A model generated the notes under the pieces. It did no database searches. It was not told the origin of the DNA and was given only the letters and a program-made list of their open reading frames with translations. From Candidatus Dependentiae bacterium (lineage in GTDB: Bacteria > Babelota > Babeliae > Babelales > Vermiphilaceae): a stretch of 64,000 nt of DNA. Both the position numbers and the translations under genes were made by a program. The stretch is from the NCBI GenBank assembly GCA_026389015.1, contig JAPLIR010000025.1, positions 1 to 64,000 of the forward strand, given 5' to 3'. Positions within the stretch are counted from its first letter, which is position 1, and the number at the start of each line of letters is the position of its first letter. Positions 42,458 through 50,743 of the stretch are shown piece after piece.

Positions 42458-43605
42458 ATGTCTGACACTACAAACAATCTCAAAGCGGGCGATAAAGGGT
42501 GGCAAAAACCTTGCGTTATACCGAGCTTGCAAGAGAATTTTAAAACTATTCCTATTGTGGCATCATGGCCCTGGTGGCGTAAGATGCTTGCTTTTGGTGG
42601 GCCAGGTTATCTAGTCGCCGTTGGCGAGAGGGACCCAGGCAAGTGGGTGCCTGCGACTTAGCTGAAGTTATTGGGTCAGCCATTGCACTCAAATTACTAT
42701 TTAATGTGCCGCTTATTTGGGGTGTATGCATAACGGCATTAGATGTACTCGTATTGCTTTATTTCCAAAAATTCCATTTTCGGTATATCGAAGCAATTGT
42801 TATTGCACTTATGACCGTTATTGCCGGTTGTTTTTTGTTTGAGATCATTGCCTCGCAGCCACCTTTTGGCGCTATCATGGCGGGCTTTGTTCCTGATATT
42901 GATATTGTGCTTAATCCAGAAATGTTGTATATCGCCATTGGCATTATTGGTGCCACGGTTATGCCTCATAATTTGTATCTTCACTCATCAATCGTGCAAA
43001 CAAGGCAGTATGCCGATACCGTTGTTGGTAAACGAGAAGCAATAAAGTTTACTACCATTGATACTACGGTTGCTTTGACCTTAGCTTTCTTTATTAACGC
43101 AGCAATTCTTATTATGGCTGCCTCTGTTTTCTATGCAAATGGCTATAGGGATGTTGCGGAGATCGAAGATGCGTACAGATTATTGAGTCCTTTATTGCAA
43201 GTGCCATTAGCGAGCACCTTGTTTGCTTTAGCGCTGTTGGCTTCAGGACAAAATTCTACTTTGACGGGCACGCTTGCCGGACAGATTGTCATGGAAGGGT
43301 TTCTTGATATGCGTATAACGCCTTGGATAAGGCGTTTAATCACGCGTGGGTTGGCGATTGTGCCTGCCATTATATGCATTTTGCTATACGGGCAAACGGG
43401 AATAGCACATCTTTTATTGGTCAGTCAGGTTGTGCTTAGTTTTCAGCTTGGCTTTGCGGTAATTCCCTTGATTATATTTACCAGCGATCCCAAAAAGATG
43501 GGAGTACTGGTAAATCCTCGTTGGGTTACCGTGCTGGCCTGGAGCTGTGCATTCTTGATTGTTAGTTTGAATCTTATTTACGTGATAGATTTTATAAGAT
43601 CTTAA
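42458..43605 (+). pseudogene. mntH: NRAMP-type metal transporter (MntH-like), internal deletion and frameshift
   Basis: The 5' piece (42458-42661) encodes the NRAMP start [18 protein letters not shown], where the metal-binding motif DPGN has become DPGK. It then hits a stop. The 3' piece (from about 42643, other frame) resumes at [19 protein letters not shown], a segment that in intact NRAMP proteins lies roughly 70 residues further on, and continues through the [10 protein letters not shown] motif to the normal end. About two transmembrane helices are therefore missing and the frame is broken. Without them Mn/Fe transport is unlikely. An assembly error is the main alternative. Confidence 0.8.
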
Positions 43606-43608
43606 TCA

Positions 43609-44487
43609 CTACGCCACCGCACCAACGTGATTTGTCATGTGGTCTATCCAGTCATAAAAGTCATCACGCACGGCTTTAATGTGGGGGTTCTTGCCTTTCT
43701 TGGTACAGAGTGAGCTGCAGATGCCTTGTTGTTCTGCTGCCTGCACGTTGACTAAGCAGTCATCAATAAAGAATGATTTGCTGCGATCGATGCCATTGGT
43801 AGTCAATACGTGTTCATAGATGGTTGGATCTGGTTTAATAAGACCAATATCGCCTGATACGGTAATGCTATCAAATTTTTCGAAAACTTCTGGGTGCTGT
43901 TTTCTCATAACGTTGAAGGTGTGGGTGTCAAAGTTTGAAAGAATATGGACCTTGTATCCTTGTTCTTTAAGTTCATCAACAAAATCAAGCGTTTCGGGTA
44001 CCCATTCTTGTGTTTGTGCCATAAGTTCCGGCGTGAACATCATACGACTAATTGAGGAGACAATGTTTAATTCTAGCCCGCCCCAACGTTGTGCAACTTC
44101 CGTTTCCACATCTTCTAAAATAGCAGCTGGCGTTTTGGTGCCTTTCATCCAAGTACACATGATTTGGGGTAGTTGTGTGCCTTCTTCGTCACAAGCATTG
44201 GTCTCTTGAGGGTCACGCGCTTCAAGCGTGTTAAGAAATTCATATAATTTTTTTCGTATAGTTTTTTTTATGCTAAAAGGGTGCATCAGTGCATAGGCGA
44301 TAAATTTACCTATACCAAGGATTTTGGTTTCTCCGCTATTTTTAACCAATACGCCATTCATATCAAAAATAACGTGAATATCGTTATTCGGGTTGGGATT
44401 AGTCTTCAGGGGTTGCGGGGCACCTAATATGAGTACGCTTACAGCAATGAGTAATAAGAGTGGTTTGAAGAATTTTTTTGGATTCAT
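43609..44487 (-). CDS. Exported HAD-superfamily hydrolase
   Basis: A 292-residue protein with an N-terminal signal or anchor segment (KKFFKPLLLLIAVSVLILG). HAD motif I reads FDMNGVL (nucleophile Asp about residue 42; the second Asp of the usual DxD is Asn), motif II is HILSNFD, motif III lies in GLIKPDP and motif IV is FFIDDCLVN. The Asn in motif I is also seen in some glucose-1-phosphate-phosphatase-like HADs, so activity is possible. GGAGG about six bases upstream on the minus strand supports the start. The substrate is unknown; export of a HAD enzyme is unusual. Confidence 0.75.
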   Translation of the reverse strand: MNPKKFFKPLLLLIAVSVLILGAPQPLKTNPNPNNDIHVIFDMNGVLVKNSGETKILGIGKFIAYALMHPFSIKKTIRKKLYEFLNTLEARDPQETNACDEEGTQLPQIMCTWMKGTKTPAAILEDVETEVAQRWGGLELNIVSSISRMMFTPELMAQTQEWVPETLDFVDELKEQGYKVHILSNFDTHTFNVMRKQHPEVFEKFDSITVSGDIGLIKPDPTIYEHVLTTNGIDRSKSFFIDDCLVNVQAAEQQGICSSLCTKKGKNPHIKAVRDDFYDWIDHMTNHVGAVA

Positions 44488-44604
44488 AATGAGCCTCCAT
44501 GTTTTTTTAATGATTCATTCTATTAATCAGATTATATATCTTTTTAGTGATGTCAAATGCCCAACAGACAAAATATTGTTTCATTCTGAAATAATCTATC
44601 TTTT

Positions 44605-44633
44605 TTTACAGAGTAAACAGAGTAGTGTATACT
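44605..44633 (+). promoter_or_regulatory. Promoter giving a probable leaderless sufU message
   Basis: TTTACA at 44605-44610 and TATACT at 44628-44633 are separated by exactly 17 bases. The sufU ATG is at 44641, seven bases after the -10 box, where transcription would start. No ribosome binding site lies between. Confidence 0.65.
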
Positions 44634-44640
44634 GGTTCTT

Positions 44641-45018
44641 ATGCAGCTATATCAAGAAGAATTAATGGATCATTATCGTAATCCCCGTAATAAAGGGGGT
44701 CTAGAACAAGCGTCATTTGCCTCCACAGAGCATAATCCTTCGTGCGGCGATACCGTTAAGTTTGAAGGCTTTGTTAGTGCTGGCGCCCTAAAATCGATCG
44801 TTTTTGATGGTCGCGGGTGTGTTATTAGTCAGGGTGTTGCCTCAATGCTGACCGAAATCTGTAAAAATAAGGGGATCCTAGAGGTTTTAGCCTTGGATAA
44901 AGAATACATTATTACTCATCTTGGCATTCCATTGGGGCCTACGCGTCTCAAATGTGCATTGCTACCTCTGCAAGCTCTCCAGCAAGGAATTATTGAATAC
45001 CAACAGGGTAACGGATAA
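44641..45018 (+). CDS. sufU: SufU/IscU-type Fe-S scaffold or sulfur-acceptor protein
   Basis: A 125-residue protein of the SufU/IscU family: it opens YQEELMDHYRNPRNKG and carries the three conserved Cys (NPSCGD, GRGCVISQG, RLKCALLPL) with the Asp next to the first. Known role: receives sulfur from SufS (SufU) or scaffolds a cluster (IscU). With SufCBDS present in the same window, SufU is likelier. It is separated from the suf operon by about 8.5 kb and has its own promoter. Confidence 0.9.
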   Translation: MQLYQEELMDHYRNPRNKGGLEQASFASTEHNPSCGDTVKFEGFVSAGALKSIVFDGRGCVISQGVASMLTEICKNKGILEVLALDKEYIITHLGIPLGPTRLKCALLPLQALQQGIIEYQQGNG

Positions 45019-45031
45019 AAAGGATTTGCAC

Positions 45032-46165
45032 ATGCTTGATCGTTCACGGGTCCTTGCCCGGCTCCAAGATATCTCCGCCAAATTGTTTATCGATCTTGGT
45101 CCTATGCACGATGTAGCGCGGCACGTGTGGGAACGTGTAACCAATGATGCAACCTTTATGCATAAAGTGCGTTCTCTTGGTGAAACCCCATTTTTGATTC
45201 CTACCTGGAGCGATAATCTTGGTGATTGTATTGTTATAGACCAACAAGTAGGGCCCTATCGAGTACTCTCGGTGGATGGCTCACAAATTTATCCCGATCG
45301 ACATCAAGGAACCGCGTGCTTTTTAATTAATATTGGCACCGTAGTACTCAGTTATGGTTTAGAGGGCAAAGCTGTCACCTTGGATTCAACCCCTTTAGTG
45401 TATATTGGGGAGGATGAGGAATTATTTGAAGTCACCCCTGAAGTTATCAACTGCCGGCGTCAGGAATTGGAACTCACGACAGGCCTTGCCTACAGTAAAC
45501 AATTTCAACCAGATGCGGCAGCTCAGGATGCGCCTTTTGTTTTTTTGATTGATGGATCATTGATTTTTTGGCATTTGGAATCTAAAAATACCAACTTAAA
45601 AGATACTTTTTTGAGTCGCTATTTATTGACGTTGCATCAATTATATCAAACTAAAACATTAACTGCGGCGTACATTAGTTTGCCAAAAAATAAAGAGTTG
45701 GTGAATTTGCTTAAACTTGAATTGTGCAATTTTAATGTTGCGCAATCTGAGTTGTTTAAAGATATTGATTGCCTGGTCGACACCAGCGTTGCTTCTTTTT
45801 TTCTTGAACCGTATTCTCGGACTATCGTATTTAAAAATAATTCACCCATTTGCGCGCAGTACCCCAACCATTTGCAGCCATATTTTTTTTATCTGCATGT
45901 TGGTACCGAAATTGGTCGCGTGGAAGTCCCTGCATGGATAGCGCAAGATGCCATTAAAGTTGACACTGTTGCACGTATTCTCATCGATCAATCGATTAAA
46001 GGCCGTGGATACCCCGTTGCGATTGCCGAAGCGCATGAGCAAGCGGTGGTTAAAGGGCCCGATCGTGAATTTTTTTATCAGTTAATTTGCAAGATTGGCG
46101 TGGAGCAAAATCAGCGCTTGACGATGTCGCAAAAAAGCATGAAAAAGCGCGGCATAGGCGTATAA
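45032..46165 (+). CDS. NurA-domain nuclease-like protein
   Basis: A 377-residue protein with NurA hallmarks: VLSVDGSQIYPDRHQ near residue 80 (acidic metal site), a middle LIDGSLIFWHLES block and a C-terminal IAEAHEQAVVKGPDREFFYQLI block. NurA is an Mn-dependent 5' nuclease that works with the HerA helicase in DNA end resection, best known in archaea and present in some bacteria; no HerA gene is in this window. The ATG at 45032 has AAAAGGA about eight bases upstream; the longer open frame is a shadow over sufU. Confidence 0.65.
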   Translation: MLDRSRVLARLQDISAKLFIDLGPMHDVARHVWERVTNDATFMHKVRSLGETPFLIPTWSDNLGDCIVIDQQVGPYRVLSVDGSQIYPDRHQGTACFLINIGTVVLSYGLEGKAVTLDSTPLVYIGEDEELFEVTPEVINCRRQELELTTGLAYSKQFQPDAAAQDAPFVFLIDGSLIFWHLESKNTNLKDTFLSRYLLTLHQLYQTKTLTAAYISLPKNKELVNLLKLELCNFNVAQSELFKDIDCLVDTSVASFFLEPYSRTIVFKNNSPICAQYPNHLQPYFFYLHVGTEIGRVEVPAWIAQDAIKVDTVARILIDQSIKGRGYPVAIAEAHEQAVVKGPDREFFYQLICKIGVEQNQRLTMSQKSMKKRGIGV

Positions 46166-46261
46166 TCATAAAAAAATAATTGTACAAAATTTTTCGGCTC
46201 TGCTACTATTTGCCTGTCGTTTAAAATAATTCATCATATACATCCTCTAAGGAGTTTTTTC

Positions 46262-46756
46262 ATGGTACATAAAAATATTGTTGCAGCGTTAACCGTTGTT
46301 GCATTGGTTTCATCATCTGCACAAGCTGGTATTCTTCAAAGCAAATTAGACACAACACCTAAAAAAGTTGTTGCGGGTACTTTAGCTGCAGGTACTGTAG
46401 TTGGTGGTGTAGTTGTAGGTAAGAAAGTGTATGAATCAAGAAGAGCAAAAGCAGCAGCTGACAAAGCATTAGCTGATGCGACTGCAGCAACCAAATTAGC
46501 AGCTGACCAAGCTAGATTGGATAATCTTGCCAAAGAACTTGGCTTTGGTAAATCAAATGAAGCACAAACCAAGGTCCTTGCAGAATTTGTAAGATTGGCA
46601 CATAGCACCAACGTTTTTGCAGATGTATATGCAGCTCAAGCAGCAGAAGCAGCAAAAGTAAAGGCAGCTGCAGCTACTTCATCATCATCATCTTCTTCTT
46701 CAAGCAGCAGCTCATCATCAGCAACAACAGAAGAAAAAAAATCATCAAGCAAATAA
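46262..46756 (+). CDS. Exported Ala-rich coiled-coil protein with poly-Ser tail
   Basis: A 164-residue protein. Signal peptide MVHKNIVAALTVVALVSSSAQA, a Gly/Val-rich hydrophobic stretch (GTLAAGTVVGGVVVGKKVYE), an Ala/Lys/Asp helical region (KAAADKALADATAATKLAAD) and a C-terminus of about 14 Ser followed by EEKKSSSK. AAGGAG before the ATG supports the start. No family recognised. The poly-Ser tract is encoded by mixed TCA/TCT/AGC codons, so it is selected or old, not a simple triplet slippage. Confidence 0.6.
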   Translation: MVHKNIVAALTVVALVSSSAQAGILQSKLDTTPKKVVAGTLAAGTVVGGVVVGKKVYESRRAKAAADKALADATAATKLAADQARLDNLAKELGFGKSNEAQTKVLAEFVRLAHSTNVFADVYAAQAAEAAKVKAAAATSSSSSSSSSSSSSSATTEEKKSSSK

Positions 46757-46780
46757 TCTGATTTTGATTTTCTAGAAATT

Positions 46781-46818
46781 AACAAAAAGCCCCGCCAAAT
46801 TTGGCGGGGCTTTTTGTT
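46781..46818. terminator. Perfect 38-base palindromic bidirectional terminator
   Basis: AACAAAAAGCCCCGCCAAA followed directly by its exact reverse complement. The GC-rich core with A- and T-runs on both sides serves the convergent poly-Ser gene and dnaJ. Confidence 0.95.
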
Positions 46819-46841
46819 ATCCAATTTTTTTACCCAATAAT

Positions 46842-47981
46842 TCAGCACAAGAATTTTTTAAAGAATCCTACAATGCTCGATTCATGAGCAGTGGTATCCG
46901 TGCCAATAATTTCAGAATATTCCATGAGCTTTTTCTTAGCATCAGCAGAAAGGTTCTTTGGTATATGGCATTGTGCAATAATAATTAAGTTGCCACGTGA
47001 GTTGCCACGAATATTAAAAAATCCTTTACCTGCAAGCATAATCTTTTCGCCGACCGGGCATCCCTTTGGAATCTTAATGGTCTCTTTTGAGCCATCAATG
47101 CTTTCAATTTCCACTTGACTGCCGAGTACTAATTGTGGGTAGGTCAGCATGACGGTGCAGACCAAATCGTTTTCAACGCGTTGGAATTTCTTATCTGCTT
47201 TGACGTGTACTTTAATAAACAAATCACCTGCTGGTCCGCCATAAACACCGGCATCGCCTTTGGTGGTAATGCGTAGTTCAGCGCCATCAAAAACACCGCG
47301 TGGAATATTAATGCTGAATTTATCGTACTGTTGTTTGCGTGATTGTCCTTTGCATGCAGCGCATGGGGAGGTAATAGTGTATCCTTCGCCGCCGCAGGTG
47401 CCGCAGGTTTGGGAATACATAAAGAAGCCCTGACGGAATTGTACTTGGCCGTTGCCATCGCAGGCTTGGCATTTTTGGTAGGAACTTCCTTTTTCTGCGC
47501 CTTTTGCTTGGCAGGTTTCGCAAGAAAAGAAGCGATAGTAGCTTATTTCTTCTTTAGCGCCTAAAAAAGCATCTTTTAAAGAGATTGAAATTTCTTTATA
47601 CAGGTCGTGACCACGTTTTGGTTCTGGGCCTGTTTTTTTACGCCCCTTGCGTTGACGGCCACCGCTGAATGCATCGCCAAAGATATCACCAAAATGTTCA
47701 AAGATGTCGTCCATGTTCATACCTGAACTACTGTGTCCGCCCATGTCGCCCATATTTTGGTACTGTGCATGGCCCATTTGGTCATAACGTTGGCGCTTTT
47801 CCGTATCGGAAATAACCTCATACGCTTGGGTTGCTTCTTTGAACTTTTCTTCAGCTTCTTTGTTATCGGGGTTGCGGTCTGGGTGATATTTGAGTGCAAG
47901 CTTGCGGTAGGCGGCTTTAACTTCCTCTGCAGTAGCAGATTTAGCAACGCCTAATATATCATAAAAGTCTTTTTTTGCCAT
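46842..47981 (-). CDS. dnaJ: Chaperone protein DnaJ
   Basis: Hsp40 co-chaperone of DnaK (379 aa). J domain with HPD (about residues 33-35), a short Gly/Phe-type linker ([20 protein letters not shown]), four CxxCxGxG-type zinc repeats ([31 protein letters not shown]), and the C-terminal substrate-binding domains. Standard type I DnaJ. The zinc repeats are slightly degenerate at the first and last. No grpE or dnaK is next to it. Confidence 0.96.
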   Translation of the reverse strand: MAKKDFYDILGVAKSATAEEVKAAYRKLALKYHPDRNPDNKEAEEKFKEATQAYEVISDTEKRQRYDQMGHAQYQNMGDMGGHSSSGMNMDDIFEHFGDIFGDAFSGGRQRKGRKKTGPEPKRGHDLYKEISISLKDAFLGAKEEISYYRFFSCETCQAKGAEKGSSYQKCQACDGNGQVQFRQGFFMYSQTCGTCGGEGYTITSPCAACKGQSRKQQYDKFSINIPRGVFDGAELRITTKGDAGVYGGPAGDLFIKVHVKADKKFQRVENDLVCTVMLTYPQLVLGSQVEIESIDGSKETIKIPKGCPVGEKIMLAGKGFFNIRGNSRGNLIIIAQCHIPKNLSADAKKKLMEYSEIIGTDTTAHESSIVGFFKKFLC

Positions 47982-48163
47982 GGTTCACGTCTTAATATGC
48001 TTGTGGGGTTAATAAAGAAATGTTCTTGAACAGTTATCGGTTAGTATACCATAAAATTATTGCCTGCCCAAGGGGATAATTTTATAAGAGCGGTGTCAAA
48101 ATGGTTGCAATTGCACCAAAAAAGCCTTTTTAAATCATATTTTATCGAATAAAAATAAAATGA

Positions 48164-48193
48164 TTGCTTATTTAGTCAAAAGTTCTGTATAAT
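48164..48193 (+). promoter_or_regulatory. Promoter of the exported helical-protein cluster
   Basis: TTGCTT at 48164-48169 and a perfect TATAAT at 48188-48193 with 18 bases between, about 50 bases before the first gene of the cluster. Confidence 0.6.
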
Positions 48194-48243
48194 TTCAATT
48201 AGAAATATAATACTATAGTAAAATAATAACAAGGAGTGTAGTT

Positions 48244-48819
48244 ATGAAGCGTACCAGAATAATGTTAACCGTTTTGGCAACTGGGTTTTTAATGAGTGGA
48301 TTGTCAATGCATGCCCAGCAGGCCGTGCAGCCAGCAAAATTTCCAGATTTCATGATGCTTTTGGCAAGGGTTATGGAAGTTAAAGACGCGGTGCTTGATC
48401 AGGCAGCGATACAGAAAATTAAGGATGGATTGGCGCAAATTGTTGCTATTAATGTTCGGTTGGAAACGCAAAAGAATATGAATGAAAAAGAACAACATTC
48501 ATTAATTAGAACACGAATTTCCTTAGTGAGTAAATTGGTGGCTGATTCATCGGCATTAAGTAAAGTGCTTTTTGCATTGTTGGAGACACTTAATAGCGAG
48601 CTTTTGGGAAGTTTTAAGCCTGAGATGGCACAAAAACTTGAGCCGGTGCTGACTAAAGTAACAAAGTTTATTGAGGCTTTGCATGAGTCAGCTGTTTCTC
48701 TGGATACGCAAGATAAAGTTAAGGCTAGGCTAGCTGGACTTTCTAAGAGTAATTACGTGATTGAGTTAATTGAGGCATTAATGGCGGTGTTGCTTGATGT
48801 ATCGGCATTACAGAACTAA
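48244..48819 (+). CDS. Exported helical protein, cluster B member 1
   Basis: A 191-residue, nearly all-helical protein with signal peptide MKRTRIMLTVLATGFLMSGL (cleavage near MHA). The mature region has one copy of a unit like the ~100-residue repeat of members 3 and 4: a dimly similar middle (LVSKLVADSSALSKVLFALLETLNSELL), then a PEMAQKLEPVL step and a final helix. AAGGAG precedes the ATG. Function unknown. All six cluster genes share a leader pattern of MK, hydrophobic core, G-x-M-x-G and an A cleavage site. Confidence 0.6.
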   Translation: MKRTRIMLTVLATGFLMSGLSMHAQQAVQPAKFPDFMMLLARVMEVKDAVLDQAAIQKIKDGLAQIVAINVRLETQKNMNEKEQHSLIRTRISLVSKLVADSSALSKVLFALLETLNSELLGSFKPEMAQKLEPVLTKVTKFIEALHESAVSLDTQDKVKARLAGLSKSNYVIELIEALMAVLLDVSALQN

Positions 48820-48853
48820 AAGTATAAATAATAATCAAAAATAGGAGTATAAG

Positions 48854-49309
48854 ATGAAGAAAAATATAATGATGGTTGTTCTGGTAAGTGGATTAGTAAT
48901 GGGTGGCCAGTCGGCGCATGCATCACAACCAGTAACGCCAAGTATGTTACAAACACTATTGCAAGTTCTTCCTGCTGTATTTGCTGCAAAGCCTGGAGTG
49001 GGTGATGTCATTGGTGGCGTTAATACATTGTTGCCAAAAATACAGGCAGATCTTGCTCTTGCAAGTTCTCCTAATGCTCAATTTGGGACCAAAGTAGTGG
49101 CCTACGCTAAAGTAGCTGGCGATGTTGCAATGTTCTTTGATGGGTTGTTAGCCTTTTTATTATCGCTCAATGATGAAATGCAAAAAAATCAGGTTGTTGA
49201 CGTTGTGACGCATGACCAACGCAAAGCTCTGTTGGCACAAGTTCAAGGACTTATTAAAGTTGCAGAGGGATTTGTTGCATCCATGGCGCAATCTATGGGG
49301 CAACGATAA
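48854..49309 (+). CDS. Exported helical protein, cluster B member 2
   Basis: A 151-residue protein with signal peptide MKKNIMMVVLVSGLVMGGQS (cleavage near AHA). The mature part is helical and of one-unit size, with FFDGLLAFLLSLNDEMQKNQ matching in position the K-x-x-N-E-Q part of the repeat seen in members 3 and 4. AGGAG precedes the ATG. It starts 34 bases after member 1, so they are probably in one transcript. Confidence 0.58.
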   Translation: MKKNIMMVVLVSGLVMGGQSAHASQPVTPSMLQTLLQVLPAVFAAKPGVGDVIGGVNTLLPKIQADLALASSPNAQFGTKVVAYAKVAGDVAMFFDGLLAFLLSLNDEMQKNQVVDVVTHDQRKALLAQVQGLIKVAEGFVASMAQSMGQR

Positions 49310-49346
49310 GAAAATAAGTATTCCGCTTGGTTGAAGGGAGCATGCT

Positions 49347-50732
49347 ATGAAGCGTAGTAATATTATACTATCCGCGATTGTGGCAAGCTTCTCTGTATCA
49401 GGCGGTTTATCTTTATATGCTGAGCTTAATCTCGTGCCACTGCAAGAATTTATTAAAGAAATTACTAAGATAACTCCTGGTGTGATTCGCTTGGCAAAAG
49501 AGACAGGGCCATTTTTTGATTCTTTGGCACTAACTCAGAAAAATATATTAAAAAATGCCGCTGCGCTTCAAGAAGGTCAAGTGGCCGGAAAGCCGATTGC
49601 CGAACAACTTCCTCTCATGATTGCCCTGGTTAAGGATGCGACGTCCCTGGTTGAGCAGTCATCTAGTTTTATAAAAATTTTGAACGATCAAATAGTTAAA
49701 AATGTTCAGCCAGACATAAGCGTGCAACTTGCTGGCTATCTTGATTTAGTAGCTGCTTTTAATACACGGATAAAAAATGCTGCACTCAATTTTGAAAAAG
49801 TACTTGCTGCATCAGGGTCTTTTATAACGGCCTTTACCCAATTACAACAAAAAGTAGTGACCGATTTTGGCACATTGGTGCAAGCACGAACAGCAAATAC
49901 TTCGATTATGGCAAGTCTTCCATCGATAATTGCAACAACCAAGGATGCTGTGGCGCTAGTTGACCAAGCAATAGGGTTTGCCGTACTTCTTAACGATCGA
50001 ATGCTTAAAGGGCCGCGACCTGAATTGAATGCTCAAATAGCTACCTATCTTGGGTACGGGACCATGGTAATAAATGGCATTAAAAGTGCTGTATTAGCGT
50101 TGGAAAAAGTGGCAACTGATTCAGGGTCATTTATTTCCTTAATTCCCCCTTTACATCAAAAAATTATGGCAGATATTGCTGAAATTAATCAGTCGATCAC
50201 GGCTAATCTGTCTTTTATGGTCAGGCTCAAAGCCGTGGTGATAGTGGTTAAAGATCTTACAGGCGTTGTTGATGTTCTTATGGGGCTTGCCAAAATTTTT
50301 CATGAACAGATCATAAAGTCTCTTGAGCCTCAGCTCAGTGATTCTTTGGTGGCGTATTATGCTTATTGGGATACGTTCCATAAAGTCGCCAAACTTGTTG
50401 TGGTCGCTCTTGAAAAGGCAGTAGCTGAGGCAACCGATCCTCTTAATCAATTACAGCAAAAATTTATGTCAGACATGGCTGCCCTGCAGGGGGCCAAAAC
50501 CAGCGACACTGCATCATTAATGCTTCGGTTGCCATTGATGAAAGATATTGCTGAAATCGTCGACTTGATGATTAGGATTTCAAAATCCTTTAATGAGCAG
50601 ACGTTTAGAGATGCTGTTCCTTCTGTGTACGCGCAGTTTGGATTGTACATTGGCTTCATTGAGGCCTTCAATGCTGATATTAAAAATACCGTGGACAGTC
50701 TTGCGCAGATTTATTCTGCTTTTAAACAGTGA
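49347..50732 (+). CDS. Exported protein with four ~100-residue helical repeats, cluster B member 3
   Basis: A 461-residue protein with signal peptide (RSNIILSAIVASFSVSGGLS, cleavage near YA). The rest is four tandem repeats starting at about 49530, 49842, 50151 and 50451, that is 104, 103 and 100 codons apart. Each begins near L-x-Q-K, contains a run like RLPxxxxxxKDxxxxVD, a step NEQ or NDQ, then P-x-L plus a Y-x-x-(Y/F) step and a closing LEKV helix. No Cys is evident in the mature part and no known domain is recognised. Leucine-spaced helices suggest an extended helical bundle or coiled rod. Units 3-4 match those of member 4. Confidence 0.62.
   Translation: MKRSNIILSAIVASFSVSGGLSLYAELNLVPLQEFIKEITKITPGVIRLAKETGPFFDSLALTQKNILKNAAALQEGQVAGKPIAEQLPLMIALVKDATSLVEQSSSFIKILNDQIVKNVQPDISVQLAGYLDLVAAFNTRIKNAALNFEKVLAASGSFITAFTQLQQKVVTDFGTLVQARTANTSIMASLPSIIATTKDAVALVDQAIGFAVLLNDRMLKGPRPELNAQIATYLGYGTMVINGIKSAVLALEKVATDSGSFISLIPPLHQKIMADIAEINQSITANLSFMVRLKAVVIVVKDLTGVVDVLMGLAKIFHEQIIKSLEPQLSDSLVAYYAYWDTFHKVAKLVVVALEKAVAEATDPLNQLQQKFMSDMAALQGAKTSDTASLMLRLPLMKDIAEIVDLMIRISKSFNEQTFRDAVPSVYAQFGLYIGFIEAFNADIKNTVDSLAQIYSAFKQ
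49530..50729 (+). repeat. Four tandem ~300-bp coding repeats
   Basis: The units begin at about 49530, 49842, 50151 and 50451, giving spacings of 312, 309 and 300 bases. They are diverged at DNA level but aligned by L-x-Q-K starts and LEKV ends. The last two units are the most similar to units of the downstream gene. Confidence 0.7.
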
Positions 50733-50743
50733 GGAAGCAGGCT

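Noticed and set aside
43820-44209. Plus-strand frame over the HAD gene
   Set aside because: The minus-strand HAD gene has all motifs and a ribosome site; the antisense product shows no family features.
44921-45031. Longer N-terminus for the NurA-like gene
   Set aside because: This part overlaps sufU in another frame and no ribosome site precedes it, while ATG 45032 has AAAAGGA.
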